Assembly: GCF_000687455.2 (NCBI RefSeq)
Contig: NZ_JGVW01000061.1
Coordinates: 19,857 to 83,856 of the forward strand
Direction: 5' to 3'
Source: Burkholderia sp. lig30
Lineage (GTDB): Bacteria > Pseudomonadota > Gammaproteobacteria > Burkholderiales > Burkholderiaceae
DNA length: 64,000 nt
The position numbers and the translations under genes are program-made. The notes below the pieces were generated by a model, which was given only the letters and a program-made list of their open reading frames with translations, did not search any database and was not told where the DNA came from. Shown piece by piece: positions 18,315 to 26,162 of the stretch. The first letter of the stretch is position 1, and every line of letters begins with the position of its first letter.

Positions 18315-19149
18315 CCGGTCCGCCCGCGCGCATACGCTGCTCGAGGTGCTGATCGCGCTGTCCGTCGGCCTGCTGGTGCTTGCGGCGGCGGGCACGCTGT
18401 ACCACACGCAGCGCGTGGCGCAGCGTCGCGCCGACGACGCCTTTCTCATGCGCGATGCTGCCAGCACGACACTGATGCTGGTTGGCCAGCACATTCAGAT
18501 GGCGGGATTCCGCCCGCTCGACGCCACGTTCGGCTCGCCGTTCCGGCCGCTGTTCGGGTGCGCGTCGGGCAGGGTGCGTGGCCCGGACGCGCAGCCGTGG
18601 TGCGAATCCGCGCGCACCCAGTCCGATTCGCTGATGGTGCGCTATGTCGGCGATGCGGTGTCGACCTGGCCGACCGCCGGCGGAGACGCGTCGGATTGTC
18701 TGGGGCAGGGCGTCGGCGCGGCGGGTGCGCGCCCGTTCGTGTCGAATCGCTTCGACGCGCACGCCAGCCCGTCCACCGGCGAGCCCGAGCTGTATTGCGA
18801 GGGAAGCGGCCGTCCCGGCGTCGCGCAACCCGTCGTCGCTGGAATCGAGCAGTTGCGCTTCCGTTTTCTGCCGCGCGGCGCGACGCGGTTCGTCGACGCG
18901 GGCGCGATGCGTGCGGACGACTGGGCGCGGGTCGAGGCGGTGCATGTTTGCGTGCGCGCCCGGGGCGAGTTCAGACAGGCCGGCGCGCGCTATCGTGATT
19001 GCGACGGCAATGACGCGGCGGCGCGCGACGGCCGCGGGCGGCTGACGCTTCATCGCGTCATTGCGTTGAGAAATGCGAGTGACGGCAACGGCAACGAGGG
19101 CGAGGGCGGTGCGCGCGCCGGCGCGCATCAAGGGGAGGCGCTGCCATGA
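18304..19149 (+). CDS. Type IV pilus minor pilin, PilW-like
   Basis: A 281-residue prepilin with the short leader MRADRSARAH|TLLEVLIALSVGLLVLAAAG. The residue before the cut appears to be His or Ala, not the usual Gly, so processing efficiency is uncertain. The long C-terminal domain (YCEGSGRPG, RVEAVHVCVRARGEF) fits PilW. It overlaps the PilV-like gene by 11 bases and the next gene by 4. Confidence 0.82.
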   Translation: MRADRSARAHTLLEVLIALSVGLLVLAAAGTLYHTQRVAQRRADDAFLMRDAASTTLMLVGQHIQMAGFRPLDATFGSPFRPLFGCASGRVRGPDAQPWCESARTQSDSLMVRYVGDAVSTWPTAGGDASDCLGQGVGAAGARPFVSNRFDAHASPSTGEPELYCEGSGRPGVAQPVVAGIEQLRFRFLPRGATRFVDAGAMRADDWARVEAVHVCVRARGEFRQAGARYRDCDGNDAAARDGRGRLTLHRVIALRNASDGNGNEGEGGARAGAHQGEALP

Positions 19150-19688
19150 TCCGACCTGAGCGCCGCGGGCGGCCTCCTGCCTCCGGCAAGCGAATTCGCC
19201 GCATGACGGGGATGGCGCTTCCCGCGGTCGTTACGGTTGCCGCCGCAATCGTGGCACTGACGGGCGCATGGTTCGAGGCCGCGTTGACCGAGGCGCGGAG
19301 GACGCGCGCGCTGTCCGATCGACTGATCGCGTTTCATGCCGCCGATGCCGCGCTTGCTGCCTGTGTGGCGCGCTTGAGGCGCGGGGAGGCGGCCTATCTG
19401 GATGCGGGCATATCGCACGCCGAGCCCGACGCGTGGCGGCGCGCGTCGGCGCTCGCGAGGCCCGAAGCGATCGAGCCGTTCGCCGCATGGCCGATGGCCG
19501 CGCGTCCGCCACGTTGCCTGATCGAAGCGTGGGGCATCGGGCATCCCGCGCCCGGCCGCGCGTATCTCGTGACCGCGCACGGCGTCGGCTCGCATGCGTC
19601 GAGCGCCGCATGGCTGCAGATGCAGATCCTGATCCGTGGCGGCCGGATCGTCGCGCAACGCTGGCGCCGCGTCGCGGCGTCGCCTTGA
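19146..19688 (+). CDS. Type IV pilus assembly protein, PilX-like
   Basis: A 180-residue protein starting at the ATGA overlap with the PilW-like gene. One N-terminal hydrophobic helix (MALPAVVTVAAAIVALTGAW, about residues 23-42) follows a basic tail, and the next region (ADAALAACVARLRRG) resembles PilX proteins, which often lack a perfect prepilin site. No PilY1 gene follows, unlike many pilus operons. The function is inferred mostly from position. Confidence 0.7.
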   Translation: MIRPERRGRPPASGKRIRRMTGMALPAVVTVAAAIVALTGAWFEAALTEARRTRALSDRLIAFHAADAALAACVARLRRGEAAYLDAGISHAEPDAWRRASALARPEAIEPFAAWPMAARPPRCLIEAWGIGHPAPGRAYLVTAHGVGSHASSAAWLQMQILIRGGRIVAQRWRRVAASP

Positions 19689-19706
19689 TACGCCACGGAG
19701 GCATGC

Positions 19707-20132
19707 ATGCGTCAGTCGGCCGGATTCACGTTGATCGAACTGGTGGTTGCGCTGGCAATCGTCGCGTTGCTGGCGGGCTTTGCGATCCCGTCGTATCGGC
19801 AGCACGTCGCGCAAGGGCATCGCGCGTCGGCAGTCGCCGCGCTGTACCGCGCGGCGCAGCATCTCGAGACGCTCGACGGCGCGCTGCCGTCGAGCCTGCC
19901 GGACGGGCTCGCCCGTGCGCCGGCGGAGGGGCGCGCCGTGTATCGGCTGCGGATGCGGCGCCCGGACGGCGACAGCTTCATCGCGTATGCGCTGGAAGCG
20001 CAGCCGCTCGCCCCGGGGCCGATGCGTGATGACCGGTGCGGGGTCTTCTCGTTGCGTTCCGACGGCACGAAGGGCAACGTGCTCGCGGGCGGCGTGGACG
20101 AGTGGGAGCCGGCGTGCTGGGGATTGCGTTGA
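19707..20132 (+). CDS. Type IV pilin, PilE-like
   Basis: A 141-residue prepilin with a short leader MRQSAG|FTLIELVVALAIVALLAGFA and the typical AIPSYRQHVAQGHRASA helix. The C-terminal domain carries two Cys (DDRCGVFSL and EPACWGLR) able to form the disulphide loop of PilE-type minor pilins. It is the last gene of the pilin set, with an 18-base gap after PilX; it converges on the next gene with 25 bases between. Confidence 0.88.
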   Translation: MRQSAGFTLIELVVALAIVALLAGFAIPSYRQHVAQGHRASAVAALYRAAQHLETLDGALPSSLPDGLARAPAEGRAVYRLRMRRPDGDSFIAYALEAQPLAPGPMRDDRCGVFSLRSDGTKGNVLAGGVDEWEPACWGLR

Positions 20133-20157
20133 CGGGGAGCGGGTTCGCGGCCGCGCG

Positions 20158-20652
20158 TCAGTCGTCGCCGGCGGTTTCGGTGGCGGGCGCGCTTCCGGCT
20201 TCGCTCGCGGTTTCGTTCCCGGCTTCACCCGCGCCCGTTCGACGGGCGTGCTTCCAGATCTGGTAGATCTCCCACGCGGCAAAGCCGAGCGAGCCCCACT
20301 TCAACGTCGGGCCGGCGCTCGTGCGCAGCAGCGAACGCACCGGCTTGGCGATGACGAGCGACGCAAGCGAGCTGAGGATCGGATACTGGCTCACCAACTG
20401 GCTGAGGCTCGCGTTGAGGTTCTTCGCGGACTGGCCGATCGAGCCGCTGGCCAGCCCGGGGACGAGCAGCTTGATCCAGCGGAAGCGGGCGATGGCCTCG
20501 CGCAGTTCGGTGCCAGCTTCCGCCAGCTCCAGCCGCTCGACGTCCGAGCGCAGGATCAGCAGTTCCTTGCGGATCGCGCGATGCTGCGCGGCGCTCAAAT
20601 GCGCGCGCGGCGAAAAGGTGCGGTATTTGTTGGCCGTGACATTCTGGCTCAT
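20158..20652 (-). CDS. Conserved hypothetical protein in the YqjK position
   Basis: A 164-residue protein I do not firmly recognise; it recalls the DUF3318 group. The N-terminal half is charged and helical (AQHRAIRKELLILRSDVERL). The middle is amphipathic with a modest hydrophobic patch (SSLASLVIAKPVRSLL). The C-terminal tail is Ala/Gly/Glu-rich. It is the third of three leftward genes (YqjD-like, YqjE-like, this one). In E. coli the yqjDEK genes have the same order, with membrane-ribosome association proposed for YqjD; a link here is inference from position. Confidence 0.75.
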   Translation of the reverse strand: MSQNVTANKYRTFSPRAHLSAAQHRAIRKELLILRSDVERLELAEAGTELREAIARFRWIKLLVPGLASGSIGQSAKNLNASLSQLVSQYPILSSLASLVIAKPVRSLLRTSAGPTLKWGSLGFAAWEIYQIWKHARRTGAGEAGNETASEAGSAPATETAGDD

Positions 20653-20695
20653 GGCGCGTCGGCGAAGTGAGTGATGAGGACGAACGCCTGCGCGT

Positions 20696-21085
20696 TCATG
20701 ACTTGGCGCGGAACAGCTCGCGGTCTTTCTCGAGTTCGGTCAGCGTGGCTTCGAACATGGTCGGCGCCTCCCGCACGTCCGCACGCGCCTTCAGCGCGCA
20801 TCCGGCGGCGGCCAGCGCATACAGCGCGGTAATGGCCGCGAGCGACTGCCAGCGATAGCTGTCCCAGAAAGCGATCGCGACGAGCACGGTCAGGCTGACG
20901 AGTGCCATCATCGCCAGCATCATCGCGGCGAGCCCGAAGAACAGCACGCCGAGGAGTCGCTCCTTTTCCTCGGCAAGCTCGATGCCCACCAGCTCGAGGC
21001 GCGTCTGCAAAAGCCCGATCGCGGAACCGACGAGGCGGCGCAGCGGCCCGTGCCCCGACGGCTGCGATTTGGTGTCTGTCGTCAT
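20696..21085 (-). CDS. YqjE/holin-X family membrane protein
   Basis: A 129-residue protein with two adjacent hydrophobic segments (LLGVLFFGLAAMMLAMMALV and SLAAITALYALAAAGCALKA) between charged helices (RLELVGIELAEEKERL). This is the pattern of the YqjE family, often labelled 'phage holin family' by similarity. Neighbours are chromosomal YqjD-type genes, so it is not evidence for a prophage. ATG at 21085 chosen; the upstream in-frame start overlaps nothing but adds 13 residues without family pattern. Confidence 0.85.
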   Translation of the reverse strand: MTTDTKSQPSGHGPLRRLVGSAIGLLQTRLELVGIELAEEKERLLGVLFFGLAAMMLAMMALVSLTVLVAIAFWDSYRWQSLAAITALYALAAAGCALKARADVREAPTMFEATLTELEKDRELFRAKS

Positions 21086-21212
21086 GTATGGTGTGCTTGC
21101 GCGTGCGAAAAACGGCTGAGACAAAGCCGACCGGCGTGCTTGTGCCAGTCAGCTTCGGTGCCGCCGGGCCGTGCAACGACAGCCCGCGGCGGCGGGCGGC
21201 GCGGTTCGCGCG

Positions 21213-21515
21213 TTACTTGCGATTGATCAGCAGGCCGATCAGCACGCCGACGCCGGCCGCGATGCCGATCGACGTCCACGGATGCTCGTGCACGTAATCG
21301 TCGGTTGCGCGCGCGGCCTTCTTGCCCTTCTCGACCACCACGACCTGGACGTCGGCCGCCTTTTCCTTCGCCTGCTTCAGACGCGACAGCGCCTTCTCGC
21401 GCAGCTCGGACGCACGGTCGCCCGTGCTGCTCGCAGCTTGCTTGAGCAGGTCTTCTGCGTCCGCGAGAACGGTCTTGATATCCGACATCAGTTTCTCCTT
21501 GTTGATTTCCGACAT
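21213..21515 (-). CDS. DUF883 (ElaB/YqjD) family tail-anchored protein
   Basis: A 100-residue protein: charged amphipathic helices (SDIKTVLADAEDLLKQAASS, LREKALSRLKQAKEKA), then a single C-terminal membrane helix (HPWTSIGIAAGVGVLIGLLI) and a short NRK tail. The EHPWTSIGIAAGVG motif is diagnostic. E. coli members bind ribosomes at the inner membrane in stationary phase. GGGAG precedes the ATG at 21515. It heads the three-gene set. Confidence 0.93.
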   Translation of the reverse strand: MSEINKEKLMSDIKTVLADAEDLLKQAASSTGDRASELREKALSRLKQAKEKAADVQVVVVEKGKKAARATDDYVHEHPWTSIGIAAGVGVLIGLLINRK

Positions 21516-21824
21516 TGCAACTCCCTTCGTGCTGATCATGCGTCAGGTTCATATCGTAACGAAACGCGTGCCTGCTGGCGAGTCGGGATCGCGCAGGGTT
21601 GCGCGCCACATGTGTCGGAATGGTAAACGATTTGTAATGTATAGAGAGAGGTGATCGTGCGGAAAAGTTTCCGGCCGTTGCCGGAACGCGGTCAAAAATG
21701 ACAAAAATGTATGAATATCGAACGGAATATTCGTTCGCGTGACCGCCCGCTTCCCGTAAGCTTCCCGACGGGCCGCGCGTATGGCGCGGCGACTTTCACC
21801 CCCTTCGTTCAAGGAGAGAACACC
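21516..21824. other. Divergent intergenic region, 309 bp
   Basis: It lies between the DUF883 gene and the peroxiredoxin gene and is locally A+T-richer (21610-21740). An imperfect palindrome CGAACGGAATATTCGTTCG lies at 21719-21737, about 88 bases before the peroxiredoxin ATG. AAGGAGAGAA marks that gene's ribosome site. No gene was seen. Confidence 0.6.
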
Positions 21825-22463
21825 ATGAGTCTGCGTCTTGGCGACATCGCGCCGGATTTCGAACAGGATTCGAGCCTCGGCCGCATCAAGTTTCATGAAT
21901 GGCTCGGCGGCAGCTGGGGCGTGTTGTTCTCCCATCCGGCCGACTACACGCCGGTGTGCACGACGGAGCTCGGGCTGACCGCGAAGCTGAAGGGCGAGTT
22001 CGAGAAGCGCAACGTGAAGGTGATCGCGCTGTCGGTCGACAGCGTCGAATCGCACAAAGGCTGGATCGACGACATCAACGACACGCAGGCCACGCACGTC
22101 GGCTTCCCGATCATCGCCGACGCCGACCGCAAGGTATCGCAGCTTTACGACATGATCCACCCGAACGCGAACGAGACGCTCACCGTGCGCTCGCTGTTCG
22201 TGATCGATCCGAACAAGAAGGTGCGGCTCATCATCACGTATCCGGCCAGCACCGGGCGCAACTTCGACGAGGTGCTGCGCGTGATCGACTCGCTGCAGCT
22301 GACGGACAACTACAAGGTCGCGACGCCGGGCAACTGGAAGGACGGCGACGACGTGGTGATCGTCCCGTCGCTGAAGGACCCGGAAGAACTGAAGCAGCGT
22401 TTCCCGAAGGGCTTCAACGCGGTGCGTCCGTACCTGCGCGTCACCCCGCAGCCGAACAAGTGA
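21825..22463 (+). CDS. 1-Cys peroxiredoxin (Prx6 type)
   Basis: A 212-residue thiol peroxidase reducing hydrogen peroxide and organic peroxides in the cytoplasm. The peroxidatic Cys lies in HPADYTPVCTTELG (about residue 46) with the active-site Thr and Pro. IALSVDSVESHKGWIDDI and VRSLFVIDPNKKVRLIITYP match the Prx6 subfamily, as does the long C-terminal arm (EELKQRFPKGF). No second resolving Cys is obvious. AAGGAGAG fixes the ATG at 21825. Confidence 0.95.
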   Translation: MSLRLGDIAPDFEQDSSLGRIKFHEWLGGSWGVLFSHPADYTPVCTTELGLTAKLKGEFEKRNVKVIALSVDSVESHKGWIDDINDTQATHVGFPIIADADRKVSQLYDMIHPNANETLTVRSLFVIDPNKKVRLIITYPASTGRNFDEVLRVIDSLQLTDNYKVATPGNWKDGDDVVIVPSLKDPEELKQRFPKGFNAVRPYLRVTPQPNK

Positions 22464-22540
22464 AGCACGGCGCGGCGCGCTCGCGCCGGCGGCACGTCCG
22501 TCGCGCGGTCCAGAGCCCGCGCGCGTCGATTCGAACGCAA

Positions 22541-22573
22541 ACGGCCCGCCCGGCATTTATGCCGGGCGGGCCG
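22541..22573. terminator. Bidirectional hairpin between peroxiredoxin and gcdH
   Basis: ACGGCCCGCCCGGCAT and ATGCCGGGCGGGCCGT pair almost completely around a two-base loop, followed by CCCTTT. It lies between two converging genes and can serve both. Confidence 0.8.
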
Positions 22574-22619
22574 TCCCTTTCGTGCATGCGGAGCGTGCGC
22601 GTACGCGGACGCGCGGCGA

Positions 22620-23807
22620 TCAGAAGAACGCCTGGATGCCCGTCTGCGCGCGGCCGAGGATCAGCGCGTGGATGTCGTGCGTGCCCTCGTAGGTGTTGAC
22701 CACTTCGAGGTTGACGAGGTGGCGGGCGACGCCGAACTCGTCGGAGATGCCGTTGCCGCCCAGCATGTCGCGCGCGAGCCGCGCGACGTCGAGCGCCTTG
22801 CCGCACGAGTTGCGCTTCATGATCGACGTGATCTCGACGGCCGCCGTGCCTTCGTCCTTCATCCGGCCGAGGCGCAGCACGCCTTGCAGGCCGAGCGTGA
22901 TTTCCGTCTGCATGTCGGCGAGCTTTTTCTGGATCAGCTGGTTCGCGGCGAGCGGCCGGCCGAACTGCTTGCGGTCGAGCACATACTGGCGCGCGGTGTG
23001 CCAGCACGATTCGGCGGCGCCGAGCGCGCCCCACGCGATCCCGTAGCGCGCCGAGTTCAGGCACGTGAACGGGCCGCGCAGGCCGGAGACGTTCGGCAGC
23101 ATGTTCTCCTCGGGCACGAACACTTCATCGAGCACGATCTCGCCGGTGATCGACGCGCGCAGGCCGACCTTGCCGTGAATCGCCGGTGCGGACAGACCCT
23201 TCCAGCCCTTCTCGAGAATGAAGCCGCGGATCGTGTCGCGGCCGTCTTCCTTGAGCTTCGCCCAGACGACGAACACGTCGGCGATCGGCGAGTTCGTGAT
23301 CCACATCTTCGAGCCGGACAGCGAAAAACCGCCGGACACTTTCTTCGCGCGGGTCACCATGCTGCCCGGATCGGAGCCGTGGTTCGGCTCGGTCAGGCCG
23401 AAGCAGCCGATCCATTCCCCGGTGGCGAGCTTCGGCAGGTATTTCTCCTTCTGCGCGTCGGAGCCGAATTCGAAGATCGGCACCATCACGAGCGACGACT
23501 GCACCGACATCATCGACCGGTAACCGGAGTCGACGCGCTCGACTTCGCGCGCGATGAGGCCGTAGCTCACGTAATTGAGACCGGGGCCGCCGTATTGCTC
23601 GGGGATCGTCGGGCCGAGCAGGCCGAGTTCGCCCATTTCGCGGAAGATCTCTGCATCGGTGCGTTCGTGGCGGAACGCTTCGATGACGCGCGGCGCGAGC
23701 TTGTCCTGCGAATAGGCCCGCGCGGCCTCGCGCACCATGCGCTCTTCTTCGGTGAGCTGCTGGTCGAGCAGCAGCGGATCGTCCCAATGAAAAGTTGCAG
23801 CACTCAT
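22620..23807 (-). CDS. gcdH: Glutaryl-CoA dehydrogenase
   Basis: A 395-residue FAD enzyme that oxidises and decarboxylates glutaryl-CoA to crotonyl-CoA in lysine, tryptophan and aromatic breakdown. The acyl-CoA dehydrogenase fold shows [54 protein letters not shown] and, at the C-terminus, the catalytic Glu in [17 protein letters not shown]. This sequence pattern and the length are typical of GcdH. CAGGAGATGAGACG precedes the ATG. It diverges from an IclR gene with hairpin repeats and an operator between. No CaiB/CoA-transferase gene lies beside it, though one often does. Confidence 0.95.
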   Translation of the reverse strand: MSAATFHWDDPLLLDQQLTEEERMVREAARAYSQDKLAPRVIEAFRHERTDAEIFREMGELGLLGPTIPEQYGGPGLNYVSYGLIAREVERVDSGYRSMMSVQSSLVMVPIFEFGSDAQKEKYLPKLATGEWIGCFGLTEPNHGSDPGSMVTRAKKVSGGFSLSGSKMWITNSPIADVFVVWAKLKEDGRDTIRGFILEKGWKGLSAPAIHGKVGLRASITGEIVLDEVFVPEENMLPNVSGLRGPFTCLNSARYGIAWGALGAAESCWHTARQYVLDRKQFGRPLAANQLIQKKLADMQTEITLGLQGVLRLGRMKDEGTAAVEITSIMKRNSCGKALDVARLARDMLGGNGISDEFGVARHLVNLEVVNTYEGTHDIHALILGRAQTGIQAFF

Positions 23808-23820
23808 CGTCTCATCTCCT

Positions 23821-23967
23821 GTCGACCCGAGTTGGCGCTTCAGCGCTTACTCGGGTCCCATGCTATGCGGTCGACCCGAGTTGGTGCTTCGGCGGTTACT
23901 CGGGTCCCATGCTTCGCGGTCGACCCGAGTTGGCGCCTTGGCGCTTGATCGGATTCCATGCCTACGG
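23821..23967 (-). repeat. Three tandem 49-bp hairpin repeats in the gcdH leader
   Basis: Units begin at 23821, 23870 and 23919. Each holds GACCCGAG and its complement CTCGGGTC around an inner GCGCTT/GCGCTT-type stem; the third copy has decayed on its right arm (GATCGGATTCC). They start 14 bases before the gcdH ATG, so a transcript begun near the operator would carry two or three stem-loops next to the ribosome site. Confidence 0.85.
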
Positions 23968-23981
23968 TTTACTTGACTGTA

Positions 23982-23998
23982 GTTCCGCTGTGCGGAAC
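23982..23998. promoter_or_regulatory. Palindromic operator between gcdH and the IclR gene
   Basis: GTTCCGC-TGT-GCGGAAC is a perfect 7-bp inverted repeat, of the kind bound by IclR-family dimers. It is 35 bases before the iclR-type start and 175 bases before gcdH. Control of both genes by the adjacent regulator is inference. Confidence 0.7.
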
Positions 23999-24032
23999 AA
24001 TGTTTTGCAATTGCATCCCAGTGTAGCACCAG

Positions 24033-24824
24033 ATGACGCTTGCAACCATCAACGATCGAGAAGTGGACGAACGCAAGTTCGTCGTTGCGCTCGCGCGCGG
24101 GCTGGACCTGCTGCGCGCGTTCCGTCCCGGCGAGCCGATGCTCGGCAATCGCGACTTCGCGGAGCGCACCGGCCTGCCGAAGGCGACGGTGAACCGGCTC
24201 GCGTATACGCTGACGGTGCTCGGCTATCTGCGTTATGACGAGACGCTCGGCAAGTACGCGCTCGACGCGGGGGTGCTGTCGCTCGGCTATGCGCTGCTGT
24301 CCGGCGCGAGCACGCTGGACCTGGCCCGGCCGCACATGCAGTCGCTCGCGCGCGAGATCGGCGCGGCGGTCTCGCTCGGCTGCCGCGACGGGCTCGACAT
24401 GATCTATCTGGAGACGATCCGCAGCGAGACCGCGCTCACGCTCGGGCTGGCGCCGGGCTCGCGGCTGTCGATGCTGACGAGTTCGATGGGGCGCGCGTAT
24501 CTGGCCGTGCAGCCGGAAGACGTGCGGCGCGCGCTGTTCGCCGAGCTGCACAAGGCGGCGGGCGGCGGCGCGGACGCCGATGCGCTCGTCGACGCGGCGC
24601 AGCGCGCGGTCGCGGAGTTCGCGGCAGCCGGATGCTGCTATTCGTTCCGTGCGTGGCACGCGGACGTGAACGCCGCCGCCGTGCCGTTTCGCGAGGCGCG
24701 GGAGGGGCGCTGGCTGATCCTGAGCTGCAGCGGTCCGGCGTCGTCGATGGGCGAGGACGTGTTCAGGACCCAGGTCGGCCCGCGCCTGAAGGCGCTCGCA
24801 CGGCGGCTCGGCGAGCCGGCCTGA
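24033..24824 (+). CDS. IclR family transcriptional regulator
   Basis: A 263-residue regulator with an N-terminal winged helix (FAERTGLPKATVNRLAYTLT, about residues 42-61) and a C-terminal effector domain (SLGCRDGLDMIYLETIRS, YSFRAWHADVNAAAVPF). Its divergent position makes it the likely regulator of gcdH, perhaps responding to a glutaryl- or aromatic-derived acid. The ATG at 24033 gives the normal length. Confidence 0.93.
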   Translation: MTLATINDREVDERKFVVALARGLDLLRAFRPGEPMLGNRDFAERTGLPKATVNRLAYTLTVLGYLRYDETLGKYALDAGVLSLGYALLSGASTLDLARPHMQSLAREIGAAVSLGCRDGLDMIYLETIRSETALTLGLAPGSRLSMLTSSMGRAYLAVQPEDVRRALFAELHKAAGGGADADALVDAAQRAVAEFAAAGCCYSFRAWHADVNAAAVPFREAREGRWLILSCSGPASSMGEDVFRTQVGPRLKALARRLGEPA

Positions 24825-24950
24825 CCGAGGCGGATAGCGTGCAGTGGGTAGCGTGACGGCGGGCTCTTTCGCGCTCGGCTGCGGGGCCGCGGCGCGCGGT
24901 CACGCGGATCCGGTTAGGTGCTTCGGTTCTGAGGAACGCCGGCCCCTGCG

Positions 24951-25754
24951 TCAGGCCGACTCGGTCCTGGCGAACACCGGCCCCTGCATCAGCCGCACGT
25001 CGTGCTGACGCAGCAGTTCGCACTGGGTCTCGTCGGCGACCTGATCGAAGATCAGCGGAATCCTCATGCGCTGCGCATAGCCGACCAGCGCCTTCACCAT
25101 GCCGTCGCGCAACGCGACGGTCGCATCCATCTTGATGTAGTCCGGCCGCGCCATGTCCGAATCCACCGCGAGGATGCGCCCCGGATCGGGCAGCTTGTCG
25201 GCGACCTTGAATCCGTGGTGCTGGTAGCTGCGGGTCAGGTAGCCGAGAAAGGTCTTGTGCGCGACCGCGGCCGCCGGCAGCTCGATCACGATCCGCTCGG
25301 GCGGCAGCCCGAAGCGCGTCAGCACCGACGAGAAATGCTTGCCGTGGTCGTACTTCACGCTCTTGAGCAGCCGCTCGTGCACCCGCACGAACAATAGCCC
25401 GTGGCGCTGCGCGCCGAAGAAGTTGATCGCATGCAGCGTGCGCGCGAGCCGGTCGAGCGCGACGAGCGCCTGGTCGTCGGCCGCCACGTTGAACGGGTCG
25501 CACGGCGCCCCCGCCATCTGCGTCACCGCCTGGAAACCGAGTTCATCGCCATAGCGTTCGATCGCGTCGGAAAACGACGCGGACGGCGGCGCGCCCGGCA
25601 TCGTCACGTCGTAGATCGGTTCGTAGGCGCTGCCGAGCGTCAGGCCGGGCAGATGCGCGCACGCGGCACCGGCGGAGTCGAGCGCGAGGTGATCCCGCAA
25701 ATAAGGCAGTTGCCCGGCACGGGCGACCAGCTCTGGAATGGTAGGCGGAATCAT
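24951..25754 (-). CDS. Degenerate EAL-domain protein
   Basis: A 267-residue protein with the fold marks of a c-di-GMP EAL phosphodiesterase but without its metal-binding residues. YEPIYDV stands where YQPIVDL precedes the EAL signature, and no EAL/EVL follows. The Asp pair of DDFG is missing (VADKLPDPGR), while PDYIKMD keeps the following DxxKID position. The general-base Glu region reads VIELPAA, and the end IFDQVADETQ...LMQGPVF mirrors AEGVET...QGY. It probably binds ligand or a partner without hydrolysing c-di-GMP. Nothing else nearby is c-di-GMP related. Confidence 0.8.
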   Translation of the reverse strand: MIPPTIPELVARAGQLPYLRDHLALDSAGAACAHLPGLTLGSAYEPIYDVTMPGAPPSASFSDAIERYGDELGFQAVTQMAGAPCDPFNVAADDQALVALDRLARTLHAINFFGAQRHGLLFVRVHERLLKSVKYDHGKHFSSVLTRFGLPPERIVIELPAAAVAHKTFLGYLTRSYQHHGFKVADKLPDPGRILAVDSDMARPDYIKMDATVALRDGMVKALVGYAQRMRIPLIFDQVADETQCELLRQHDVRLMQGPVFARTESA

Positions 25755-25891
25755 GGGGTCGGCAATGAGTCAGGGCGGCCGGACCGGCCGCCGCACGCAT
25801 CGATAGTAGCAGCGCGCAATCGGCTCGGCTCGTCGATTTGCTCATAACGTTATCCCGCGCCCGGCCGTGCTTCAGGGTTTACGTTGATTTC

Positions 25892-25923
25892 ACTATGCGT
25901 AATTCGTTTTACTATTCGTAAAT
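25892..25923 (+). promoter_or_regulatory. Direct repeats upstream of the homogentisate operon
   Basis: ACTATGCGTAATT (25892) and ACTATTCGTAAAT (25911) start 19 bases apart, about two helical turns, in an A+T-rich stretch. They are candidate activator or promoter elements for the operon starting at about 26011. No regulator gene is adjacent except the EAL protein. Confidence 0.5.
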
Positions 25924-26010
25924 CAAGAATTTGTCGAAGATCAAGAAAGCGGAAATCGGGCGCGGCAGCGCGATGCCGTTCCCCGTTCAACAGGAAGCAA
26001 GGAGCGAGAC

Positions 26011-26145
26011 ATGGCGGGTGAGAAGGAACGGGCTTGGCAGGCGGATCTGACGGAACGGCGGGTCACGGCCGAGCGGCGTCCGGAGCACGCATGCGCATGC
26101 ATGGCGCTGCGCGACCGGAACACGTGGCGGACCCTCGCGGGCTGA
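26011..26145 (+). CDS. Small ORF (44 residues) with strong ribosome site ahead of the hydroxylase
   Basis: ATG at 26011 follows AAGGAGCGAGAC, a better ribosome site than the one before the next gene. The product starts MAGEKERAWQADLTERR and is charged, with three Cys-Ala-Cys residues late (HACACM). It ends 17 bases before the hydroxylase ATG in another frame. It may be a leader peptide or small protein that couples translation; its amino-acid content also fits chance high-G+C reading. Confidence 0.35.
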   Translation: MAGEKERAWQADLTERRVTAERRPEHACACMALRDRNTWRTLAG

Positions 26146-26162
26146 GCGGACGGATGGCGATC

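Noticed and set aside
20696..21085. Holin-family protein as a prophage sign
   Set aside because: Neighbours are YqjD-type chromosomal genes; no phage structural, lysis or integrase gene is present.
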